Below, one piece after another: positions 23,001 through 38,000 of a stretch of DNA of 64,000 nt. The stretch covers positions 122,423,030 to 122,487,029 of the forward strand of contig CP136067.1 in NCBI GenBank assembly GCA_032622095.1. Direction: 5' to 3'. Both the position numbers and the translations under genes were made by a program. Each line of letters begins with the position of its first letter. Position 1 is the stretch's first letter. The notes under the pieces were generated by a model, which saw nothing but the letters and a program-made list of their open reading frames with translations, did not search any database and had not been told where the DNA came from. The stretch comes from Siphonodentalium dalli. Taxonomy: Eukaryota; Mollusca; Scaphopoda; Gadilida; Siphonodentaliidae.

Positions 23001-26000
23001 TGGCAAATTAAATTACATATTAATAATTTGGTTTGAGAACTCAATATAGTGCTCTTGCATGTTAACCTTGCCAGTCAGGGATGGAATTATATAATTACAT
23101 CCCGGGTCATCAGAAATAAAAACTAAAAATAAAATTCTCCCTCCCTTGTTGATTCCGAAAACAAATTGTCTGAGAATCAAATAATTTTTAATTTTGGCCT
23201 CATTAACCTATTTTTATTTCTGGATCATGAAAAAAAACAAGATATTGCTAGTTTTAATTTGAGGCTTGAAGATTATGTATCACTTTAAGAATAATCGAAA
23301 CAGAATTGTAGAATCATGAACTAGCACAAACCTGTTACACTATATTTTAATACAAAAACTATCGGTACACCAAATACCTAATTACCTAAGTTATCATACT
23401 TAACAAGCAATTTACTTAAGACAATTCATACCGACTTACGCTTTACTAAGTCATTTAGGCTTCCCTTGCCAAACTATAATCTTGTAATTAATCACCCCAA
23501 CTACTTTTATACAAAGCCACCATAAATGAAGGAGAACACAACATCTGTGACCCCTCATGCTGTGTCATACAAGTCGCACATACTGACCCATATATCGAGA
23601 CCAACACACCGGCGAAACACAGAATATAACTGGATGTTCCAACTAAGGACATTGTATCCAGAGGGCACAAACAGGGCAGACACCTTTTGGTGAATAATAA
23701 TAATATTAACCCTTTACCCAACAGAAGGGCCCTGTGCCAATGCATTCTCTTATATAATGCGAGTCGACCATAGGTCGCCTCGCATATATAAGAGAATGCA
23801 TTGGCTTAACACATTAAAAATTATAAAATTGTTAAAGAATGTAAGAAAAAATGGTAAAAAGTGTTAAAAAAGAATCTTTTTTAGGCCAATGCATTCTCTT
23901 ATATATGCGAGGCGACCTATGGTCGACTCGCATATATAAGAGAATGCATTGGCACAGGGCATAACTGTAACTATCACAATGTGGTCAATGAGCCGGTTCC
24001 AATGATATCCATATTTGTATGGTTCTATTGAGACAGACCGAAGATATTTTAGGCTGTTGAAGCTTTATTTGGCCGGTTTTGGCCGGTTTGTTGGGTAAAG
24101 GGTTAATAAATATATGAGCACAAACCTGAATCGTTTGAGGTGTAATCGGAGTATGTGAGGTAGATGTTTGATATGGAACTGTTTAGTAGCTGCAGTGTAT
24201 GTTCTTTCTGATGGACTCTGCTCTTTGCCTGGAAAAAAACACACACACAATTGTCCATGCGTCGTTGAAAAAGACACTTTCCTCATCAATACCTGGAGAG
24301 GCCCCTCAAAGGTTACACTGGTGTAAATAGGGTTCGGAGTGACATCTGGCGGATGCGGGAGGAATATATAGGAGAGAATAAAATAGACACTGGGCCCTGA
24401 TTGGTCAATAGCCTTGTGTGCTTTTCGCATAAAAAAAATCATCACACCTCTTCCCTATGATTTCCAGGTAAAATAACCATTGGCACAGGAATTAACCCTT
24501 TGTAGTGAAGTTTGAATTTTTTGGTGTGGTCTAAAATATGACAGTATTTTTTTATGCGGTTCTGACACTAGTTACGAAAACACAAGATTTAAAGGCGAAT
24601 TCCCTGCTAGACAGACATGATTTTTATTGTGTAAAAAGTTTCCCAAAATGTCAATTTTTCAGATTTAATGAAAATTTTGGACCCAACATTTATATTGCCA
24701 ACAGTATACGCTAAAACGTTAGCACTGAGGCCTATGGAAAACATTTACACCAGTGTAACCTAAACAAGACAGTCAAAGACTGTGGGGTCGCTCACCAGAC
24801 TGCAAAGACTGATAAGACTGGGACTCTGGAGACCATAACAGTCAGAACTTTTCATAATCACTTTAAAAGAAGTAGATCTAAACAGGATATGTGGATAGAG
24901 AGGCTTCATGTATGTAGATCGGTGAATATCTACTTTTAAATTACCAACTGTACACTACTGATCACCCCCCCCCCCCCCCTCCTCCAGCTCATGTCCCCTC
25001 TCCAGACTCCCAAGTCTTAGGTTGGAATCTCACAACCGACATCTCAAACTTTCTCAATTGTTGGAAATGTCCAATCTCACAAGCGCCTTTTTATAAAACT
25101 ATTTAGATATGTTTGAAGCCCAATTATCCATGGACCCAAAAACACCATATATGTATGTCAGATTAATCAGTCAGGTAGTTCCAAGGTAGATGTTTTAATG
25201 ATTTTATTAGACACAAAAGTGTTAAGTCCCCATAGCCCCGTCATTTCTTAACAGGTTTGCCTCATGTTAACAAATCTGAATCTCAGTCACTAAAGGATCC
25301 TCCATACTATATGTAAGCTAAATAGTCCAACGTCTCTTGAGAAGACATTTTAAGTATTACTATAGAGACATACAGTTATGTCCCTGGTCCCACCCTATTT
25401 AATCTGGTGACCCCATCTGAATAAATTTGAAACCCTATTTAAAACAAGTGACCCCATTTGAACAATTCTGAACTCCAGTCACCCAAGGACCCTTCATACC
25501 AAATATGAACCCATTCAACCTAATGGTACATGAGAAGAAGTCGTTTTTAAGAATTACTATGGAGGGCAAGAGTTATGGCCCTGGCTTCACAACCAATTGA
25601 CAGAGTGACCTCATTTGAACAAATCTGAATGTGAGTCACCTAGGGAACATCCACACCAAATATGAACCCATTCAGTCTTATGATCTAGAGAAGATGTTCA
25701 AAGAATTGTTGACAGATCGATGGACGGACAGACAGATGAACAGGTGACAGATGAGAAGTGATGACTATAGCTTCGTCTCAGGTGAGCTTAAAAATTACAT
25801 TTCATTGAACAAATCTGTAAATCCCCCAACACTGTGGGGACATCCCTGCAAGAACATGACATTATCTTATTATACCAGTAGCGTACAGCATAGATACAGG
25901 TAGTGTGGGTGGGGCAGAGCTAAATCTCTTACCTCTGCCCCTATTTGAACAAACATGAATCCCCATCTCTGATATCTATTCATCTAATAATTTTAAACAT

Positions 26001-29000
26001 TCGCTTTTAAGAGTTGCAGTTAATTGATTTTCCAAAAAGGACCCCATTGGAACAGATCTAAACATGCCACACAAGGACCCTGCATACATAAATATAAGCT
26101 AAATAGACTTGATGGTTCTTGATAAGTAATAGTTGTTAAAATTACTATGAAGGGAAAACGTTATGTCCCTGGCATCCCTTCTATTTGACCTGATGAACTT
26201 ATTTGAACAAATCTGAATGTGAGTCACATACATGTACAGGTACCGTAGGGAATTCATATAGATCTTGAGAAGAAAACAATTGTTGATGGATGGATGGACA
26301 GAACAATGGATGAAAGGACACTCTGACAGACCAACAGTTTTAATCCAATATATAATTAGTTCACATAGATAAGTGGTTAAGAAAATAATATTGGAACAGC
26401 CAAGTAGGGCTTCACGGTATCCGGATTTTAATACCGACTACGGTATTGAAAATGATACCGCGATATGACTAAATATCGTCACCAATAAATTTGAGTAGAA
26501 CTGCTTGAGAATGATAATTATGAACACATGTTGCTTTGACAGGTATATAAAATAAATAATTAATATAAATGGTCCTGAGTTTCGTTCTGTATACGACGGA
26601 TAGATATATTTCTAAGTGCCTGACGTAACCGGGAATTCCTTACCAACTGAGGGTCGCTTATGACATTAAAAATGACGCCAACAGTCGCTCGTGTAAATAA
26701 TAACAGCAAACATGTATTGATTTCATATTTTATATTGTACAAACAAAACAAGATAACTAATGTGGCAAGCATAGAATAGAAGTCCGTATCTGATTTTAAT
26801 TTATCCATTTCGATGTATAGGACTGATTTCTGGTCGTGTAGTTATATACCTTTCAAAAATGATCTAATGAGTTAGCGCATTATACGTCTAATGCATAATA
26901 TTTTGTGGCGTTGAACGCGCGTCGTTGTGTCTCCAGATTATATAAACACCACACATTTTTTATTGTATTTGACCAGGAAACCTTCCAGCAATATTGAGCT
27001 GAGAACAGCCTGTATACACATCAATTACCGCCCATGCAATAAGGCATGCCGACTTGATTGTCCGCAGTGTGTTGACAAACGCTTATGGAGTGTTGAGAAA
27101 TAATTAATTTTTACACCACGCTAAACTGAAGCCGTTAACAATGGCCTTTGTCTCAGCATTAGAGGTGTCGATGGTTGCTAAATACTTGACACTGATAGAG
27201 ATATCGTCGGTATTAAAATCCACACCGGCGGCTACGATGTACCGACTATTTGCATAAAGTGAAACCGACTACACGGTGTCAAAAACAGTATCGCGATATG
27301 ACTAAATACCGAAATACCGTGAAGCCCTACAGCCAAGCGTGAATTTAGTGTGTCTGAGGTCGCAAAAGGGTGAATGTAGTGATGCTATTCTGTAAGGTGG
27401 GCTACCATCACCAAATTCACCATCTGGGAACCCAATTTTACTTAGTCCTCAACTGCTATGGGAGACCTAGGGACAGACAGAAGTTCTCCAGCTGAAGTTG
27501 GTGGCGTATGACAGTATGCGCACCCATTTGACACCTCAATTATGCATTTTAGAATCTGAACAGAAGAGAAAAAAGCTGCTAAAAATGTCAATTTGAGACT
27601 CTAGATACTTCCCAGAAGATGATGCCTAAGCAGAATGAGGTCCTCAGAGAGTGTATTTGGCGATGCTAGCCTACCGTGCAGGGTAGCATAATTAAATTCA
27701 CCCTCTGGGAACCTCATTCTACAAATGCCAGACACACTTAATTTAAGCTTGGAGAAAAGGAATTTAATCTGATATTAATGACTAGTGTATTGTAAACAAT
27801 GATGGTGCTACATTGACAACTTTAGAAAACAAATGTTCAACACTATTAATCTCATTTAAAATTTTAAATTATGAATGACATGAATACACTCCCTGGAGAC
27901 TCTGCCTATAGCCACACAAGTTATGTTATCTATCTATCTGGCACTGTTTTATAAACAACATGTGTCATGTCTATCATGCCTGGTAGTTCAGAGCAGAGAT
28001 GGCTTGTATTAAGTGGATATTAAAATGATCTTACTGAAACTTTTTGTACATCTGTCTGTTCATGTTTTCTCCCAAACCGCTGATTTCAACCAAATTTAGT
28101 GGGGTGACTAGAGGTACCTACCCCCTAAGATGTAATGTTATAAGTTCTTCAAAATTTTAATTGAATGTTTTTTTATTTTATTTAAATAAAAAATATCTTA
28201 TTTAATAAAAAAATATTATTTATTAAAAATAAAATATATATGTATATTTTTTTGGTTAAAGGTACTCAATCCGATAAAACTCCTCTCAATTACTATTTCA
28301 ATGGCTTCGGGGGTCAAAAATATTTGATTCGAGTCGAGGAAGTCACCCATCAAAGCTCAGATTTGTTAGATATTGATTTTAGAAATCTATGATTTTTCAT
28401 TATCGGGAATTCTTTCTGGCCCAGAAGACAGTCAAAATTTCGTTATTATTACCACTTGATTATAGAGTTATCCATCCTTGTCTGTTTGAATAGAGTTTTG
28501 GCGTAAAATCTCGAGCAGGTTACCAAATTGACGGCAGTTATTAGTACTCATCTCGAGCAATTAACAAATTTCTAAAATCAATATCTAATAACTCTGAGCT
28601 TTGTTTGATGGGTTCCTCGACTCGAATCAAATATTTTTTACCCCCAAAGCCAAAGAAATAGTAATATAGGACCCTCTGATCGGATTGTTGTTGTTGGAAT
28701 CTGTTGAGATGGGGACCCTCTTTACGGATTGAGTACCTTTAAATTGAGCAATAAGTTAAATCTAAAAAAAAAAAAATTCTTCAGATTTCTGTCCATAGCC
28801 CCACCCACATTTGACCCAGTGACCCCATTTGAACAAATCTGAACCACAGTCACCCAAGGTACCCTCATACCAAATATGAACCCAATCAGCCCGACGACTT
28901 CAGAAAAGAAGTCGTCTAAAGAATTACTATGTGGAAAAATAGTTATGGTCCTGACATCAAAACTATTTGACTAGGTGACCTCATTTGAACAAATCTGAAT

Positions 29001-32000
29001 ATGAGTCACCTAGGGAACATCCACACCAAATATGAACCAATTCGGCATTACGGTTCCAGAGGAGAAGATGTTCAAAGAATTGTTGACGGACGGACGGATG
29101 GACGGACGGACAGACGAACGAGGAGTGATGACTATAGCTCCACCGGAGACTTCGTCTCAGGTGAGCTAAAAACCATTCGTTTGGAATTTACTGTATTAAC
29201 AATATTCAATGCAATTCAAAACCCTATATCTCATTAAAGATGCATTATCCAAATTAACGCTCCTAAATTACTATTTCTTTGGCTCCGGGGGTAACAAATA
29301 TTTGATTCAAGTCGAGGAACCCACCCTCAAAGCTCAGAGTGATCAGATATCGAGTTTTGAATTCGTTATTTCTCGAGATGTGCAATTATTTGTGGCCCAG
29401 AAACACGTCGTCAAATGGACGGTCTTGGAAAAAATTGTGGATGAAGATGGATAACTCTAAAATCAAGAGGTATACGGCCAAATTTCGTGATACTCAAGTG
29501 ATAATACGGTGATATTTATTTAAACAAAATGTTGATAAATAACCCGTTTTGGGAAATTTGATATCATATTTGACAGTGGTTAGCATCATTTTGTTGCAAT
29601 TAATCGATTCTGATAACTAAAGCGTATTTTGAAATTTTGTTGTTGTATCTTGATGATATGTGGACCGTCTGATCGGACTGAGTACCTTTAACCATTATCT
29701 CTGATCTGAATTTGAAATCTGACAGATTATATATTTTTCCTCATCTGTAGGCTCACCATTACATTTCTCACAGTAGTGTGTGTTACCATCTAATTCCTCC
29801 ACTACTCTTAGTCTCATCAATCAGCACACGTGGCTTTATAATTTTAAACATGGACATAATATCCTGCAGACAGGGCCGATGACCATGTACACATATTTTA
29901 ATGCCAATAAGATATAATATATTATAAAATACAATATTAAAATAATAAAATGACTTGCTATTTGAAGTAAATGAGTGCGTTGTGTCAGCATGGAGGACAT
30001 TACGTGTCGGTACATGATTCTATGTTCATATCATGAGTGTAAACCATATACAGATAAATTCCCAGACTGCATGGCCGCCATTCTAATCTGGCTACGTTTG
30101 CGCCATTCCAGATGTCAGCTATTGCAGTCTATGTACCCAGTCTGTACGCAACTACAGTAATGCCCTAAATAATCGACTCCTTAACCACAGCAGAATTATG
30201 GGAAATTTTTCAGGATTTAGTCGGAAATATGGCTAAATATGACTAAATCCTGAAAAATTACCCATAATTCTACTGTGGTTAAGGAGTCGATTATTTAGGG
30301 CATTACTGTATTACGTAGCCACTCCCTGCTAAACCATTGTAAATACATAAACAACCGTAAACTCACCATTACATTTCTCACAGTAGTATATGTTACCATC
30401 CAATTTCTCCACTGCTGTGAATTTCTTCAACATGTCTGCGGGGAAATCAAAACAATAAACATGAACATGTATCGACCTATATATGAAGGCATTGATTGAC
30501 ATTGAATCAAAGATAATTTTAAGAAATATCTTTTGCTTATAGATGCCGCATGACAATATCATAATGTCAGTTTCAAACCAACGAACCTAGATCATGCCAT
30601 GAATCTCTACTCTGGCTAAAACACGTAGAGATCATATTCAACCAGTACAAAACCTTGGAACTTTTTGAAATTTTGACCGGGAACCTTATAAAGTTGAAAA
30701 AATAATATATTTTTCTTAATTATTATCTGTTCCTTGATAATGTACTACTTCACTGTAGGTGAAGGTGCCAACTTGAAATTTCACGATTTAAGTGACTTTG
30801 TGAGCGATTTTGCTTTGCATCACTTACAATTATGGAATTTCTCCTGGGTAATTAATTCAATGTTTATTGCCATATCAGCTCACAAAAGTCACAGAAAAGC
30901 ATGCAATTTCGAGTTGGGACCTTCATCTACAGCGAAGTACATTATCAAGGAACAGATAATAACTGAGAAATATATTCCACCGTGTTATTTTTCGACTTTA
31001 TAAGGTTCCCTGTCAAAACTTCAAAAAGTTCCCAGGTTTTGTACTGGTGGAATATGATCTCTACGGGAGTTAGCCACAATAAAGATTCATGGCATGATCT
31101 ACAATGAACCTTGATAAGCAACTGCAACAGTATGTGGATGGTGTATTAATGTGTTTTGATAACTTCAGGTTGTGCATTGTGTTTCAAGGATTTAGTATAC
31201 AGTAATGCCCTAAATAATCGACTCCTTAACTACAGCAGAATTATGGGTAATTTTAGTAGGAAATAAGGCTTGTTGCCATTCATAGGAAAGCTCTCACTGA
31301 GAGCTTTCCGATGATGGCAACAAGCCATATTTCCGACTAAATCCTGAAAAATTACCCATAATTCTGCTGTGGTTAAGGCGTCGATTATTTAGGGCATGCA
31401 TTACTGTAACTAGACCGTCTTCGTGATGATGGTTTTATTCTTTGGGTTCACTTTAGATCAAGCTTTACTGGTTCAAAGCTGATGATGTTTTCCTACGGCT
31501 GGCACTCTTCATACAACAATTTGTTTAATACACTGGTATATAAAGGAAATGATCAATATTGTTTGCAATACCATTGACATATATTAACCATTAACATAGG
31601 TCATTTGTTGAACTTATTATCTGAACATTTCCACAATGATTATCAATCATTCTGGTCTTGTATTATCTTTTCATCTGTCTGTCATCTGATTTTATTACCT
31701 GAACACCCCTCCAAATGAATAATAGACCATTCCAAGGTATACCTGTATAACTGAATGGGAGATTCCATTCAGTATAGAAAGGTTAAACATGGCACTGTCA
31801 AAATATCAAAATACATATGTCAGTTTTTACCATGGGTCACAAAGTTCATCATGTGGAACGGTGCAATCCTGAAATACTTGGCAGTATTATTATGACATCA
31901 CCATGCAGGCACCACACGCCTTAATTTATCTATTGCTAGGCACATTCCTCGCATGTCCATGTCAATGTCAACATTCCATGAGAGCACTTAGGTCATGTTT

Positions 32001-35000
32001 ATGTGTCCCTACTCCCACTCAGTTATAAAAAGTATTCATTGGAACAGTCTATTATTCATTTGGAGGGGTTCATGTAACAAAAGCAGATGACAGAGAGATG
32101 ACCTGGTCGTTTGTTGAACTTATTATCTGAACATTTGCTAAGGGAACTACACATAGTATTTAGTAAACAAAGGGTTAATTCAGTGCATAACAGTTCTAGA
32201 TTCACCTTGACCTAGACACGGGTTATAGGGATTCACCTTAACCTGGACACGGGTTACATGTTTTTTTTGGTTAACCCGTCTTACACAGTAATAATGATAT
32301 AAAGTTATAAGTTATTGGTTAGTTACATATAGCTGGACTATAACATTAACATTCCGTCAACAAGTATTGTAAGAGACTATAAACGTCAAGTGACCGATTC
32401 AACGTTATCAGTATTGAAACTATTGTTTTTGGCTGTATTCCATGTACTTTACTTCATGTATAATATCAATACATTTTTCACACAATTAGAGAATCTAGTA
32501 AATTCTAATACATAGATTCAATGGTACCTCGGGCAGCTGCCTCAATCAGTAGTTTAGGTTAAACAATGTCGCAAAACACGTGACATGTACAGAGTAAAAT
32601 TTTATTGCCTTGAAATATTTGCAATAATGTATTCAGTAAATGAAACTTGTATTTCATAAGAAGCAGAGAAAGACGACATTGACTGTGAAATCATCCCTGT
32701 ATTAGTATGCACTCTGTGGTCAATGATTTCAACGAATTTGGGCAAACTTTTGTGATCAGCGATGTCTCCTAGCAACTTATTCAAAGTGTACATCACAATA
32801 CAATGATTAGCTAGATTAGCAATCAATATTTAACTAAAACAAATAATTGATGATGTCTGAGCATCAAAAGTAGTGAGGGTGAACATTTTTGGCCAGATTA
32901 GTCATCTTCTTAACTCATCCATAGTTCATGTGAATTTTATTTTGCCATCACAAACTGGAACAGGCTCAACAGAATCATCTGGATATCCCGTTGACCCTTC
33001 ATTGATTGGAGCTTCCTGAAATTTTTTGAAAACCCTGTGCCAATGCATTCTTTTACATATGCAAGTCTCCCTTGCAAATATTAGAGAATACATTGGCCTA
33101 ACAATATTTACTTTGGCCTTGTAAGCCAGTGCATTCTCTTATGTCGTTTTCTCGCTGCTAAAATGTTCTATATCCATTTTGGCGAGAAAATGAGATAACG
33201 GTATTGTTTGATATGGCGCTGTATTTTCTGTCCGAAAAACAAAATACATTAAGTATAGCATGTACCAGATATGAATGAGAGGCAATGCAAATATGTTCCA
33301 TCTCCGAATTAGTTCTTATGTCAGTGCTGTATTGTTCTATCTCCACTGTGGAACAATGAGTTGATTTATTTTGTAGCACGTGGTCGCATAAATTTCAGGG
33401 TTATAATGTTCTATCTTGAACCGACAATGGAAAGCAATGGGAAATAATGGTCGTCAACATGCCTGGCTGGAAAGAGTTCTTTCTTTCTTTTATATGTGAA
33501 AATCTTAATTCTAGTGGAATTATTTGGTATAAAATAGCACAGAAAATTACATAATGTGCGAGTTTTATGCTGTCTAACGATTGAAACTGAAAAACCACTT
33601 TAGCACTCATGAAAAAAGAAAATTGTTTAGCGAAGTGTTATATCTCCAAACACATGTAAACGAATTACAAGAATAATACTGACAACACAAGGTGAAAATA
33701 AAGCAGACATATACAAAAACCAGGTGGTCAACTTTTCAAATCAAGCTACTTTAAAAAAACAAATGGATATGCGAGACTTGCATATATAAGAGAATGCACA
33801 GCCACATGATTTATAATGCTGCACCAGTGCAGCTCCCGCCATGAAATGGTAATATCGTACCTGTAATCAGACATGAGCATTTTGTTGAGTTTGCAGACTT
33901 TGACTGGAATTGCTCTGGAAATTCTAGACTTAGGTCAGTGAATGGCTCGAAGCATGTTGACTTGGAACCGCACGAAAGACACGTCACCTGAAGAAAAAAA
34001 AACCATACATAACATACAGACCAGAGTTGTAGAACTTATCTGAACATTTCCCGCCAATAAATAGGACTTCTTCTGTACTTTTATTATCTGTCATCTGCTA
34101 ATTTTCCTGAAAACCCCTCCATTCTGCAAATGAGACACAATATTTGCAGACTTGACCAAAGCACACCTATGAGACGCTGTAGAGCTTCACACAATGACCA
34201 ATAAAATATCGCTAGAGCGTGGAAAAATACACCCATGTAATTCTAACAAAGAGCCATAACCCTGGTGAAAATTGACAAATGGAACCAAAATTCAAACTTG
34301 ACCTGTATTTTGGGCTTGTAAACTAACATACCAAATATCATTCCATTCAGTTCAGACTTATTAAAGTTATTATCTGGAAACGAAAATTGAGTGCAAATTC
34401 CAACAAAAAGGACCATAACTCTGGTGAAAATTTGCTGGCAGAACCCAATTTCAAACATCACCTGTATTTTGCGCCAGTAAACCCACGTACCAAATATCTT
34501 TCCAATCAGTTGAGACTATCTAAAGTTATCATCCAGAAACCAAAAGTGAACAGACGGACGCCCCAATGGAGGGAAAGATGGATGGACCGACCAATAACTT
34601 TAAAGGTACTCAATCTGATCAGAGGGTCCCCATATCATCAAGATACAACATTTCTTCAAAATACGCTTTAGTTATCAGAATTGATTAATTGCAACAAAAT
34701 AATGATAACCACTGTCAACTATGGTACCAAATTCCCAAAACGTGTTATTTAGCAACATTTTGTTCAACAAAATATGGCCGTATTATCACTTGAGTATATA
34801 TGACGTCGTGTTTCTGGACCACAAATAAATGAACATCTCGAGAAATTACAACATCAAAAATTGATATCTGATCACTCTGAGCTTTGAAGGGTTGGCTCGA
34901 CTCGAATCAAATACTTTTTACTCCCGAAGCCAAAGAAATAGTAATTTAGGAGCGTTAATTCGCATTATGCATCTTTAAAAGGGCATTTAAAAATGCAGAC

Positions 35001-38000
35001 TGACCTCACTGAGAAACTCTCCTTGGAAAAGTTTCTCTAATAAGCACTTCATTCCAGCTTTCTTCTTAGGTGTTACGATCGAGATTTCCCTCTCAGCTTT
35101 GTCAAGCAGGTCACTGAAAAAGAAGCAACGTATTCTGTAGGTACACAGTACCGCACTCGTATGTAATTGACTCACTTTGTCGCACAATTGGAACGACGTG
35201 TAAGGAAATTATGATGATACTAAGATGGAGGCGATATATATGTTAGCTAACAGCACACATGAGTGGTTCTGTCTCAATTCTGATGTACTGGGAGATATAT
35301 ACTAGCTATATTATTAAAAATTGCATTATGTTTAACCCTTCCATGACTGGAGCTTCCTGAAATTTTGTGAAAACCCTGTGCCAATGCATTCTCTTATATA
35401 TGCGTGTCTCCCATATGGAGCCTCACATATATAAAATATATAAGAGAATGCGTCAGCCTAACACTATTTACCTTGACCATGTTAGCCAGTGCATTCTCTT
35501 ATATATGCGAGGCTCCTTGTGGGAGACTTGCATATATAAGAGAATACATTGGCCTAACAATATTTACCTTGACCATGTTAGCCAGTGCATTCTCTTATAT
35601 ATGCGAGGCTCCCAATGCACTGGCTAACACCAACGCCAGTTGCACTGGCTGCACCAACGCATTATCCATCATGAAAGGCTTAAAATCTGTTCTCGAAGAA
35701 TACATTTCAATGTTTTAACAATGAAGCGACATACCAGAGAAATTCATGTGCGTCATGCTGTGTGTGACTTTTACACATTGGAATGCGTTTTCCGGCTGCC
35801 TTCACCAGAGCTCGTGGGCTGTAGTGTAACTTGCTCCCTGACCATAGTACACCAAACAGACGCTGCAGAGCTTCACATAATGACCTATAAAATACATGTA
35901 GTTCACAGTCAGTTTATGAGAAGATAAGTGACTGAGAACGTCAAGAAATATGCTTTATCTAGCTTTTTATGACAGTAAAATTTAGTTAAGATGAATGGAT
36001 TTATGAGTTGGACGTGTGCTTTCATCGATTCATCGGGAGGTGGTATGACCAACTGGTCGTCTTCCTACAACTCCAAAGAAGAAAAAAAATCATATTCCGA
36101 CTCTGAGCTATTCTCATGCAGACAATCTAGTATTTGGTTTTTCCAGATTAAGATTGTTTGAGGCTGATATGTATTTATTCAGATGGTTCTTAAACATATA
36201 GATGACTAAAATAACGATGACTGGAATAAAATATAAAATGACTGTGACTGATGAGATAGATATTATTACTGTTTTCAAATTCATACTTGCAATTCATTCT
36301 TTCAATTGGACTAAAAGTGACAAAAAGATTTATTTTTAGAAGAATTTCATAGAGTATGGGGTATCAACATTATTCCTCCATAAATGGATAAGAATCAAAA
36401 CAGCGAAGGTTTTTACATTTAACAGTATCTAGGTAAATATCAATCAATTCATCGATCACTTCACTTACTTTTCTTCAGCGCTGCCTTTAGTGGGTGAATC
36501 CTTCCACTGGACGAGAGATTTTGAGGGACTGCCGCCTCCGTTTAACCCACCAGTTTTATTCATCAGGGTGCTCCCTTGTTTAATGAGGTTCTGCAAGAGA
36601 AGTAAAACATTTGGTCTACCATCACAAACTCCAAACTCCATGCAACATTTTACCCACATTTGGTGGACTTCCGCGATATTAAGATATAAACTAAACAAGC
36701 AGAGCATCATGCCGCTCTTGTTAAGCACACAAAACAAATTTGAATAATTTCGTACCTTAAGTTTGGAAAGTCCCACCAGAACACAGAACTATATTGAAAA
36801 ACGGTGCGATTTGGTCAACACAAAAGTATAAATGCTCATGGGACACAATGTCGCGACAACACGTGTTGCAAGTCAAACACAAAAGTTCTAATTTGCTGCA
36901 ATTTTGACGAGTAGCTTGCAAAAATCGTCAACAAAACTATCGTTCTTATCCTCCATTCTGTCATTAAGTTTTTACTGCGGAAATTGTTCTCAAAGCACAT
37001 AGGAAATTTGACTTTCGGTTTTCACCATTTTGGCTGGAAAACTCGGCGCTAAATATAGAAACTACAGACTAGCATCCAGGCGGTGATAGAGTCAGAACAT
37101 CCAAACCAAATTTCATTGAGATTCGTCAACTGGAGGTGGAGATATTTGCTGAGACAGACAAAAAAACATTTCCAGATAAACAAAAATGAATAACTCGAGA
37201 ACGGAAAATCTGGAAAAAACGATTGAACACTCCGTTGAATGCCCTCATAGTACTGAACATCCAGACCAAATTTCATCAGATCCGACAACTGGTGTTAGAG
37301 ATATTTGCCCAGACGGATGGACGAATGAAAAAAAACGGAGGGCCAGATGTCCGGACTGACAGAGTCAATCCAGTATACCCCCATTCTCTTTGTGGTATAA
37401 AAACCAGGTTACTAAATAGTCCAAGGTTACTTACGTACTTAACCCTTTCATGACGGGAGCTGCGCTGGTACAGCATTAAAGATCCTGTTCCAGTGCATTC
37501 TCTTATATAAGCGAGTCTCCCATAGGGAGCCTTGCATATATAATAAAATGCACTGGCTTACAAGGTAAAGGTAAATATTGTTAGGCCAATGCATTCTCAT
37601 ATATATGCGAGTCTTCCATAGGGACGCTTGCATATAATATATGAGAAATGATATATAAGAGAATGCATTGGCACAGGTTTTTCGCAAAATTTCAGGAAGC
37701 TCCAGTCATGGAAGGGTTAAATAGGCCAAGGTTACTTACGAATTTAAACTGTACTCACCTCAAACACTTGCAAAGACCTCTCCTCATTAAAGCAGGAACT
37801 GATATTATGTTCACCACCATCAAGGTCAGGGAAACTCAAACACAAGAAAAAATCCCGGAACTCTTCCACGTGACTAAAAATAGAAAAATATTTGAAGTCT
37901 GTTCTGATGTATCATTATATGCGAGACAAATACTTTAACCCTTTCTATACTAAATGGATTCTCCATAAAAGTATACACTGGAATGGTCTATTATTGATTG

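Noticed and set aside
22000-24100. CRISPR-like array of repeats and spacers
   Set aside because: Repeats are palindromic transposon modules with variable spacing and TTAA flanks in a eukaryotic genome.
24965-24980. Poly-C tract (also poly-G at 37999-38015 and poly-T at 47161-47188) as functional elements
   Set aside because: Simple homopolymers typical of sequencing or replication slippage; nothing around them suggests function.
29757-29825. Second functional, mutually exclusive USP exon
   Set aside because: In-frame TGA and a destroyed acceptor; kept only as a fossil exon.
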